Positions 1 to 8,000 of a DNA stretch of 64,000 nucleotides are shown one piece after another. Every line of letters starts with the position of its first letter. The stretch's first letter is position 1. The translations under genes were made by a program, and so were the position numbers. The notes under the pieces were generated by a model, which was given only the letters and a program-made list of their open reading frames with translations, had not been told where the DNA came from and searched no databases. The stretch is taken from NCBI RefSeq assembly GCF_030252345.1, contig NZ_CP126980.1, positions 7,145,501 to 7,209,500 of the forward strand, given 5' to 3'. This stretch comes from Actinoplanes oblitus. Lineage in GTDB: Bacteria > Actinomycetota > Actinomycetes > Mycobacteriales > Micromonosporaceae.

Positions 1-252
1 GGCCTCACCGCGCAACCGCACCGGATCGGACGCGTGCGTCCAGAGCTCGTGGTTGCCCGGCGCCCAGATCACCGCCGCGAACCGGCTGCGCAGTTTGCGC
101 AGTACCTCTTCGATGTCGCTGAAGCGCTCGCCCACGTCGCCGGCCACGATCAGCCAGTCGCCGTCCGACTCCGGCGCGAGGCGGTCGGCCACGCGCCGGT
201 TCTCGGCGTACGAGACGTGCAGGTCGCTGACGGCGAACAGGGCTGACGTCAC
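1..252 (-). CDS. Metallophosphoesterase, N-terminal part only
   Basis: The gene runs off the left edge, so only its first 84 codons are visible. The reading begins at a GTG and contains SDLH near residue 10, GDVGE near residue 40 and GNHE near residue 69. These are the metal-binding motifs of calcineurin-like phosphoesterases (D-x-H, G-D-x, G-N-H-E). They would bind a dinuclear metal centre and hydrolyse a phosphoester; the substrate cannot be told. The GTG lies 7 bp after the stop of the upstream exporter gene, so the two are probably co-transcribed. There is no obvious link to the biosynthetic genes, and this is probably flanking chromosome. The start is supported by its position directly after the exporter and by the conserved motif near the N-terminus. 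Confidence 0.8.
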   Translation of the reverse strand, partial: MTSALFAVSDLHVSYAENRRVADRLAPESDGDWLIVAGDVGERFSDIEEVLRKLRSRFAAVIWAPGNHELWTHASDPVRLRGEA

Positions 253-259
253 GGGGTGC

Positions 260-1882
260 TCACTCGGCCGGGGTGCCGGCCGACTCCTTCGCCCGGCGCT
301 GCTGAGCGTTGAGCATCTGCAGCGGCTTGTTCTTGATCAGCACGACGGCGACCACGGCCACCAGGGAGATCGGCGCGGCCACCAGGAACAGGTCCGCCGT
401 CGCCGTGCCGTACGCCTCCTGCACCGCCTGCAGCACCGGGGGCGGCAGCTCGCTGAGGTCGGGCACCCGGGTGGAGCCACCACCACCGGCGGCGGCCGCG
501 CCCAGGCGCTCCTGGAGCAGGTCGCTCACCCGGTTGGCGAGCACCGCGCCCAGGGCGCTGACCCCGATGGCGCCGCCCATGCTCCGGAAGAAGCTGACCG
601 TGGCGGTGGCGACGCCGAGATGCTGTGCGGGCACGTCGTTCTGCGTCACCATGACCAGGTTCTGGATCAGCAGGCCGACGCCGGCGCCGGCCACCACCAT
701 GATCGCGCCCAGCACCCACAGCGAGGTGTCCGCGTCGATCAGGCTGAACAGCAGCATCCCGGCCGTCATCAGCACCGCCCCGGCCACCAGGTACGGCTTC
801 CAGCTGCCGCTCTTGGCGATCGCGCCACCGGCGACGGTGGACGCGGCCAGCATCCCGAAGACCAGCGGCAGCGACAGCACACCGGCGACCGTCGGCGACT
901 TGCCCAGGCTGATCTGCAGGTACTGGGAGAGGAAGACACCGGTCGCGAACATCACCACACCGACCACCGCGGTGGCCAGGGTGGCGAACGCGACGGTCCG
1001 GTTGCGGAAGATGCTCGGCGGGATGATCGGCTCGGCCGCCCGTGACTCGACGAACCACGCCAGGACGAGCAGCAGCACGCCGCCGGAGACCAGGGCGGCG
1101 GTCTGCCAGGAGGCCCAGGCGTACTTGTCGCCGGCCAGCGTCGACCAGATCAGCAGGGTGCAGACGCCGCCGACGATGAGCGCGGCGCCGAGCCAGTCGA
1201 TCCGGACCGGGCGGCGGGTCACCGGCAGGTGCATGGTCCGCTGGAGCATCACCCCGGCGATGATCGAGAGCGGCACGCCGAGGAAGAAGCACCAGCGCCA
1301 GCCCAGCCAGGAGGTGTCCACCAGCAGGCCGCCGGCGAGCGGCGCGACGATGGTCGCGGCGCCGAAGACGGCGCTGAACAGGCCCGCGTAGCGGCCCATC
1401 TCGCGGGGCGACACCATGCTGGCCAGCACCACGATCGCCAGGGCGTTGACGCCGCCGGCGCCGATCCCCTGGATCACCCGGCTGAAGATCAGGAACTCGA
1501 CGTTCTGGGTCAGGCCGGCGATCAGCGAACCCGCGATGAACAGGCCGAGCGCCGTCTGGATCAGGATCTTCTTGTCGTAGAGGTCGGCCAGCTTGCCCCA
1601 GAGCGGGACGGCCGCGGTCATGGCCAGCAACTCCGCCGTGATGACCCAGGTGTACGCGGCCTGCGTGCTGCCCAGGTCGGCGACGATGCGCGGCAGTGCG
1701 TTCGCCACGATCGTCGACGCGAGGTTCGACACGAACATGGCCAGGAGCAGGCCGGAGAGCACCCGGCCGACGTCACGGGCAGCCGGCGCCCCACCGGCCG
1801 GGCTGGGGCCGGCGGGGCGCGGGCCGGCCGGCACACCGGGGGAGGTGCGGTGCTGCTCGGGCGGCGAGAGGTCAGCGGTCAT
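260..1882 (-). CDS. MFS drug-resistance exporter, DHA2 family (14 TM)
   Basis: This is a 540-residue membrane protein with about 14 hydrophobic segments, the size and layout of the DHA2 (EmrB/QacA) drug:H+ antiporters. The N-terminal 40 residues are Pro/Gly/Ala-rich and cytoplasmic. The first helix follows near residue 42 (LLLAMFVSNLASTIVANALP). A loop of the motif-A type is present (GKLADLYDKK), as is a motif-C-like stretch after the RVIQGIGAGG segment. I chose the ATG at 1882 because it begins just before the recognisable family N-terminus; the open frame extends further upstream only inside the TetR gene. It lies 56 bp downstream of the TetR-type gene, a classic regulator-exporter pair. 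It may export the cluster product or an unrelated toxic compound. Confidence 0.88.
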   Translation of the reverse strand: MTADLSPPEQHRTSPGVPAGPRPAGPSPAGGAPAARDVGRVLSGLLLAMFVSNLASTIVANALPRIVADLGSTQAAYTWVITAELLAMTAAVPLWGKLADLYDKKILIQTALGLFIAGSLIAGLTQNVEFLIFSRVIQGIGAGGVNALAIVVLASMVSPREMGRYAGLFSAVFGAATIVAPLAGGLLVDTSWLGWRWCFFLGVPLSIIAGVMLQRTMHLPVTRRPVRIDWLGAALIVGGVCTLLIWSTLAGDKYAWASWQTAALVSGGVLLLVLAWFVESRAAEPIIPPSIFRNRTVAFATLATAVVGVVMFATGVFLSQYLQISLGKSPTVAGVLSLPLVFGMLAASTVAGGAIAKSGSWKPYLVAGAVLMTAGMLLFSLIDADTSLWVLGAIMVVAGAGVGLLIQNLVMVTQNDVPAQHLGVATATVSFFRSMGGAIGVSALGAVLANRVSDLLQERLGAAAAGGGGSTRVPDLSELPPPVLQAVQEAYGTATADLFLVAAPISLVAVVAVVLIKNKPLQMLNAQQRRAKESAGTPAE

Positions 1883-1938
1883 GTCGGACCCTTCGATGGA
1901 TGGCTTGTGGGGGTGCCGGGCACCGGCCCGGTGCGGGC

Positions 1939-2556
1939 CTAGAGGTGCGCCGGCTGGGTCAGGCCGGTGGCGACGGCGGCGAACGCCTCGTCGACCAGCT
2001 CGTCCAGTTGCCGGGCGCCCGCGCACAGCGCCCAGCGCGTCACCGCGGTCCGGTACGCCGCTCCGGCCACCGCGGTGACCAGGGCCGGGAAGCCGCTGTC
2101 CGCGGCCGACCCGGTGCGGGCGGCGACGGCCGCGGTGATGGCCTCCTCGGCGGCGGCGTTGCGGGCGAGCAGGCGGGGCATCAGTGACGGGTTCTTGCAG
2201 ATCACCTGCATGCGCAGGAACCACAGCTCCCGCTCCTCGTGCATCCGCTCGATGCTCGGGGTGACAGCCAGGCGCAGCGCGCTCAGCAGGGGCAGCCCCG
2301 GATCGGCGGCCTCGAGCCGGGCGCGGATGTCCTCGCTGTTGGCGAAGTAGTCGCCGACCAGCGCGTCGTCCCGGCTCGCGAAGTAGTTGAAGAACGTCCG
2401 GGACGACACGTCGACAGCGGCGCTGATGTCCTCGACAGTGGTGTCGCTCAGGCCGCGCTCCAGCGACAGACGCAGCGCGGCCACGATGAGCGCCGAGCGG
2501 GTCTGCTGCTTCTTGCGGTCACGCCGGCCCAGCCCGGCGCCGACCGAAGTCTCCAT
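1939..2556 (-). CDS. TetR-family transcriptional regulator
   Basis: A 205-residue protein with an N-terminal helix-turn-helix of TetR type (residues about 20-65: TRSALIVAALRLSLERG, then TVEDISAAVDVSSRTFFNYF). The C-terminal domain is all-helical and ligand-binding, of no recognised specificity. The ATG at 2556 puts the HTH at the normal distance from the N-terminus; the open frame extends upstream without family similarity. It is transcribed with the DHA2 exporter 56 bp downstream, so repression of that exporter is the likely role. A palindrome 20-41 bp upstream of its start is a good candidate operator, which would make the gene autoregulatory. The ligand is unknown. Confidence 0.87.
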   Translation of the reverse strand: METSVGAGLGRRDRKKQQTRSALIVAALRLSLERGLSDTTVEDISAAVDVSSRTFFNYFASRDDALVGDYFANSEDIRARLEAADPGLPLLSALRLAVTPSIERMHEERELWFLRMQVICKNPSLMPRLLARNAAAEEAITAAVAARTGSAADSGFPALVTAVAGAAYRTAVTRWALCAGARQLDELVDEAFAAVATGLTQPAHL

Positions 2557-3075
2557 CACGACAAGGACGGTAGGCGATTGCTTCACACGATGCAATCCTT
2601 CAGAGAGTGAAAGTTTGCTCGGTCTGCAGCCCGCGCGCCGGGAACGCAATGAGCAGTGACCGGCGCCATTATTGAGCACTTCTGAAAAATGCGCCCGCCG
2701 GGAATCACTCCGGCAACACAGTTAAAAACCCCTCGGGATCAGATATGTACTTGCGGAGGGAAATAAATACATCGCGGACACAAGCTGTCCACAATCTGCC
2801 CCGCCGGACCGGCGCGGCTCGCCGGCCGCACCAGGCGGACTGGGCAGCCCTCGCCGGCACCCGCCGCGCCAAGCGCCCTGGCCTGCCACTTCATCGCCCG
2901 TCCCGGCTGTCTACATAGGTTGGTCACGCTGGGTGCACCGACCTGTGAAGATCGACGATGATGTTGACACACCGGCCCCCTCGTTGACATAGTTTCGTTA
3001 CCAAGCTCGTCGATGAAAATGTCACTCCGCGTGAGTGGCGCAAGCCGGTAAACGGTTGCTTAGGGAAAAGGTTTA
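2557..3075. promoter_or_regulatory. Divergent intergenic region between TetR and LuxR genes
   Basis: A 519-bp non-coding stretch, more AT-rich than its neighbours, between the leftward TetR gene and the rightward LuxR-type gene. Two TTGACA hexamers lie 20 bp apart on the plus strand (2964-2969 and 2984-2989). CATAGT, 18 bp after the first, is a possible -10 box for the LuxR gene. The TetR-side palindrome is at 2576-2597. No open frame here looks like a gene. Confidence 0.5.
2576..2597. promoter_or_regulatory. Candidate TetR operator (inverted repeat)
   Basis: Inverted repeat GATTGC-N10-GCAATC, with two more matching pairs inside the spacer. It lies 20-41 bp upstream of the start of the TetR gene. 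Size, symmetry and place are those expected of a TetR operator. Inference only. Confidence 0.5.
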
Positions 3076-3795
3076 ATGTACACGGGGATGACAACGGTTC
3101 CGCGCGCAGCGGAACCTCCAAACCATGCGGTACGCGTGACGGTGATGGGCACCTCCCGTCAACGCTTCGACGAGGCGCTGGCGGCCACCGCCGGCGTCGA
3201 GGTGGTGCCATCGGACCGGCGAGTCGCCGAGGGCAGGGTGCCGGCGGCCGGCGCGGCGGAGGTGGTCGTCTACGTCGTCGCCGCTCCGGACGGTCACCAC
3301 ACCCTGGACGAGGTGGCCGCGGTCGCCCGCCAGACACCCACCCTGCTGATCGGCCCGTCCGGCTGGCCGTACGCGCAGGCCGCGCTCGCCGCCGGCGCGT
3401 CCGCGTACCTGACCGACGACCGGCCGCAGGTCGCCGTCGACCTGGCGGTGGCGGCGGTGCGTGGTTACCGGCGGGCCCGCCCGCCCGCGGAGCCGGCGGC
3501 CACCTCCGGCGCGGCGGCCGCCGACCAGCTGTCGCCCCGCGAGCGCGAGGCGCTGTTCTACATCGCGCACGGTTACACCCACCAGCAGGCCGCCGCCCGG
3601 ATGGGCGTCAAGAAACCCACGGTGGACACCTTCCTGGCCCGGATCCGGGTCAAGCTCGGTGTCGGCAACAAGGCGGAGCTCACCCGCGCGGCGATGACCC
3701 ATCTCAACCTCGGCCCGGTGCCGCTGCCGGTTTCGATGCCGATGGACGCCGCACCGGACGAGAACGCACCGGCAAGCTGCGGAAGCCGCGGATGA
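3076..3795 (+). CDS. LuxR-type regulator with a degenerate receiver-like N-terminus
   Basis: A 239-residue protein. The last third holds a clear LuxR/FixJ helix-turn-helix (LSPREREALFYIAHGYTH, then the recognition helix around KKPTVDTFLARIRVKLG). The first 130 residues alternate beta-strand and helix like a response-regulator receiver (VRVTVMG..., EVVVYVVAAPDG..., LLIGPSG..., ASAYLTDD). I see no convincing phospho-acceptor Asp or the usual acidic pair, so it is probably a phosphorylation-independent or ligand-responsive regulator. It faces the leftward biosynthetic run, and its last 92 bp overlap the 3' end of the P450 gene on the other strand. The C-terminal tail after the HTH (about 35 residues) is low-complexity. 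It is probably a cluster-situated regulator. Confidence 0.85.
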   Translation: MYTGMTTVPRAAEPPNHAVRVTVMGTSRQRFDEALAATAGVEVVPSDRRVAEGRVPAAGAAEVVVYVVAAPDGHHTLDEVAAVARQTPTLLIGPSGWPYAQAALAAGASAYLTDDRPQVAVDLAVAAVRGYRRARPPAEPAATSGAAAADQLSPREREALFYIAHGYTHQQAAARMGVKKPTVDTFLARIRVKLGVGNKAELTRAAMTHLNLGPVPLPVSMPMDAAPDENAPASCGSRG

Positions 3796-5020
3796 CCGGC
3801 GAGTCACCACGGCGCGGGGCCCCGGCCGCTTCGAGCCGGGGCAGGACGCGGGGCAGCGCCGCGAAGGCCACCTCCCCCTCCAGCCTGGCCAGCAACGCGC
3901 CCAGGCAGTAATGGATGCCGCTGCCGAAGGCCAGCGGGTCCACGGCACGTGAGCGTCCGAGGTCGAAGCGATCCGGATCCTCGAACACCTCGGGATCCCG
4001 GTTCGCCGAGCCCAGCAGGATCAGCACCATGGTGTCCGGGTCCAGCGCCTCGCCGCGCAGTTCCAGTCGCTCCTGCACGATGCGCTGGGTGAACTGCACC
4101 GGGGGGTCGAACCGCAGCGCCTCGGTGACCACGGCCGGCGCCAGCTCCGGGTCGGCCACCAGCGCGGCCCACTGGTCGGGACGGCGCAGCAGCGCGTGCA
4201 CGCCGTTCCCGATCAGGTGGGTCGTGGTCTCGAAGCCGGCGACCAACAGCAGCTCGGCGGTGGCCAGCACCTCGTCGGCGCTGAGCCGGTCGGCACCGGC
4301 GGCCCGGACGAGCGCACTGATCACGTCGTCGCCGGGCGCCTCGGTCCGCTCCGCGATCAGCCGTTCCAGCACCCCGTCGAGTGCCGTGGTGGCCTCGACG
4401 ATGTCGTCGGCGTGGCGCCGGGACCGGACCCCGCCCAGCGCGGTGGTGAGCACCCGCCCGTAATGGGCGAACCGGCCGGTGTCCACGTCCGGGACGCCGA
4501 GCAGCTCGCAGATCACCGAGATGGGCAGCGGCGCGGCGAAGTCGGCCATCAGGTCGAAGTCGTCGCGGGTCGCGGCGGCGGCGAGCAGCCGCTCGGTGAT
4601 CCGCTCCACCATCGGCCGGTACCCGGCCACCTTGGTCGCGGTGAAGCACGCGTGGGCCACCGCGCGCAGCCGGGTGTGTGCCGGCGGGTCCAGTTGCAGC
4701 AGTGACGGGCGCGGCTGGTGCTCGGGCGGAAAGCCGAGGCCGCGGGTGCCACCGACGTCACCGTCGGTGAACTGCACGCCGAAGCGCCGGTCCCGCAGGA
4801 TCTCGTCGCAGATCCGGTAGCCGGTGGCCGCCCGGATGCCGGTCCGGCTGCGCCCGAGCTCACCGCCGCGACGCAGCCGGGCGTAGACCGGGTAGGGGTC
4901 GTCCTGCCAGGGCCGGTAGGCCAGCCGGGCCACCTCGTCACCGGAGCGGGCGACCAGCCAGCCACCGGCCCGGCGGGCGCGGATGCCCGCATCCCGCCGC
5001 AGCGCCTCCAGAACACTCAT
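3704..5020 (-). CDS. Cytochrome P450
   Basis: A 438-residue soluble bacterial P450. It shows the I-helix oxygen-activation motif (AGFETT near residue 260), the ExxR motif of the K helix (EALR near residue 300) and the haem-cysteine loop (FGSGIHYCLG near residue 370). The ATG overlaps the PKS stop (ATGA), so the two are translationally coupled. It is the last gene of the long leftward operon. Bacterial P450s in this position usually hydroxylate, epoxidise or desaturate the acyl chain or an amino acid side chain. The substrate is not readable here. The Pro/Ala/Arg-rich C-terminal tail (last 20 residues) lies in the overlap with the convergent LuxR gene. Confidence 0.93.
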   Translation of the reverse strand: MSVLEALRRDAGIRARRAGGWLVARSGDEVARLAYRPWQDDPYPVYARLRRGGELGRSRTGIRAATGYRICDEILRDRRFGVQFTDGDVGGTRGLGFPPEHQPRPSLLQLDPPAHTRLRAVAHACFTATKVAGYRPMVERITERLLAAAATRDDFDLMADFAAPLPISVICELLGVPDVDTGRFAHYGRVLTTALGGVRSRRHADDIVEATTALDGVLERLIAERTEAPGDDVISALVRAAGADRLSADEVLATAELLLVAGFETTTHLIGNGVHALLRRPDQWAALVADPELAPAVVTEALRFDPPVQFTQRIVQERLELRGEALDPDTMVLILLGSANRDPEVFEDPDRFDLGRSRAVDPLAFGSGIHYCLGALLARLEGEVAFAALPRVLPRLEAAGAPRRGDSPVIRGFRSLPVRSRPVRRPSASKPAAAPGRG

Positions 5021-8000
5021 CGTCCCGCCTCCTCGATGGATGATCCGGCCGGTGGGCCGGAAGAAGATCCGGCCGGTCGGCCGGTGGAAGTGACGGCGAC
5101 GACGTCGAGCAGCAACTGCGCCTCCTCGTCGCTGAGCCCGGCCACCTTCGCCACCAGCGCGCCGTCCACCAGCCGGGCCAGGTGGCGGACGGTGAAGTCG
5201 GCGAACGCCGCGGCGGTGTCCAGCCGCACGTCGTACTCCCGGTTGATCCGGGTGAGCACCTGGCCGGCCAGCACCGAGTCCCCGCCCCGCTCGTAGAGCG
5301 AGTCGTCGGCGCCGATCCGGTCGATGCCGAGGGCCCGCTGCAGGATCCCGGCGATCCGGGTCGCCACCGGCCCCTCCGGCGCCACGTAACGGTGTGTGGC
5401 ACCGGGCCGGGACGACGCGGCCGCCGGTCCGGTGGGACGCAGCAGCGCGACGCCGGGACCGGCCAGCTCACCGAAGAACTCCGGGTCGGCGCCGGCCGGC
5501 GCCAGGTGCACCAGGGCGCCCACGTCGTACGGCAGCACGGCCACCCCGGTGAGGCCGGCGGCGATCACCGCCTCCAGCGCGTCGAGACCCGTGGCCGGAT
5601 CCAGCGTGCGGACCAGCCGGGCCGCGGGCTGCTCCTCGGCCGCCGCGCCGGCCACCATGCCGATCTCGCCCCACGGTCCCCAGCCGACGGCGGTGGCGAC
5701 CCGGCCACCGGCACGCCGCCACCGGGCGAACCCGTCCAGGTACGCGTTCGCCGCGGCGTAGTTGCCCTGGCCCGGCGAGCCGAGCAGCGCCGCGGCCGAC
5801 GAGAACAGGACGAAGAACTCCAGCGGGTCGTCCAGCGTCGCCTCGTGCAGGTGCCGGGCGCCGACGGTCTTCGGCGCCATCACCTCGGTGACGTCGTCCG
5901 GGGTCAGTGCCAGCAGGGCCCGGTCGCGCAGCACGCCGGCCGCGTGGACCACCCCGCGCAGCGGCACCCCGCCGGCCCGGGCGCGGTCGGCGGCCCTTCG
6001 CACCTCCTCGGCCACCGTCACGTCGGCCCGCCGTACCACCACCTCGCAGCCGCTCCCGGCCATCCGGTCGATGCGTTGCCGGGCCGGGCCGTCCGGGGCG
6101 CCGCGGCCGAGCAGGACCAGCCGCCGCGCGCCGCGCTCGGCGAACCGTTCGGCGACCGCCAGGCCGAGCCCGCCCAGCCCACCGGTGATCAGGTAGGCGC
6201 CGCCGTCCAGCCGGGGCCGGCCGCCGGGGACGGTGACCGGGGCGAGCCGGGGCGCGTACCACCGGTCCCGCAGGACCAGCTCGGGACGCAGCGCGCCGGT
6301 GGCCAGCGCGTCGGCGAACGCGGCCGGGACGCCGTCGCCGGCCGGCAGGTCGACCCAGGAGACGCGCAGTTGCGGCAGCTCGAAGCCGGCGCAGCGGAGC
6401 AGTCCGGGTACCGCGGCCAGGTCCGGCCGGCGCGCGTCGTCCACGCCGCTGGTGAGCACCACCAGCTCGCTCACCCCGGGCCGGGCGGCCACCTCGCGCA
6501 GCGCGTCCAGCACGCTCAGCACCGGCGCCTCCGGCGACCCGGCCGGGCCGGTGAGATCCCAGATCACGGCCGCCGGTGCCGACGACTCCAGCGCGGCCCG
6601 GACGTCCTCGACGGCGGGTGCGCTCACGCGTACCGAAATCCCCGCGGAGCGCAGACGGTCGGTGACCGCGTCGCCGTCCGGACGGCCCACCCACAGCGCG
6701 GCGGCGAGCCGGCGGGCCGGGCCCGCCGCGTGCGGACCGGCCGGATGCCGGCGCACCTCGTAGGTTCCGCCGATCGCGGCCGGCACGGCCGGGCGATCCG
6801 CGACCAGCGGGCTCAGCCGCAGGCCGAGCAGTTCGGCCAGGAGCGCGCCGCCGGCGTCCACCACCCGGACGTCGGCGATCCGCTCCGCGTCGCCGTCCGG
6901 CCGGATCACGACGTGGCTCCAGGCCGTCTCGGCCGCCGCGCCGGCCCGGATCCGCACCCGCTCGAAGCCGCGCGGGACGGCGGGCACGCCGCCGCCGGCC
7001 TCGGACAGCAGGCCGGTGGCCGCGGCCACCGCGTGCAGGGCGGCGTCCAGCGGGCCGGTCGTGGCGCGGTACCCGGTCAGCCGCGCCACCGCCTCGCCCG
7101 GACCGGTCCACAGCTCGGCGACGTGCCGCAGTCCGGGGCCGTAGTCGAGGGAGAGCCGGCCGAGCGCCCGGTAGAGGTCCGCGCCGGGCAGGTGGCCGGG
7201 GCAGCGGGCGATCAGCGTCTCCGGCGGCGTCCACCGGGTGCTCGCCACGGCGTTCTCGGCGGCGCTGCCCAGCCGCCCGGTGACGTGCTCCTGCCAGCCG
7301 GTGTCGCGCAGGTGCAGGCTGAACCGCTCGTCGCCGGGGCCCAGCTCGATCCTGGTGAACTGCACGGTGGCCGGGCGAGCCGGATCCGGGCGGTACGCCC
7401 GGGTGAACTCCACCTCGGCCAGCGCGATCCAGTCCCCGTCCGGCACGTCGAGCGCCTGCCCGGCGAGGGTCAGCCAGCCGGTCGCCGGCATCATCACCCG
7501 GCCGCCCACCACGTGCCCGGTGACGGCGGGATCGTCGTCCGGCAAGCGGGCCTCGCGGACCACCACACCCGGCATGGCGGCCAGGTCGACGCCGCGCCAG
7601 GAGAGGTCCCGGGCCGCGGCCGCCTTCCAGTGGTGACGCCACAGCCACGGCCGGGCGGGCAGGTGCGCGCAGCGCCCGGCACCGTCGTCGAACCGCTCCC
7701 AGGCCAGGTCGGCACCGGCCTCGTAGAGCCCGGCCAGCACCCGGTCCAGGCCCTCGGCCGGGTCGGTCTCGCGGGTGAGGGCCAGCACCGCGCCGTCCCG
7801 GACACCGGCGGCGGTGAGCGCGGCGCCGATGCCGGTGGCCAGCGTCGCGGCCGGCGACAGCTCCAGGAAGACCCGGTGCCCGGCCTGCCCGGCGGCCGTC
7901 ACGGCGCGCCGGAACAGCACCGGTCGCGCGAGGTTGGCCGCCCAGTAGCCGGCGTCCAGCCGCGGCCCGTCGATCGCGGTGCCGGTGACCGAGGAGAAGA

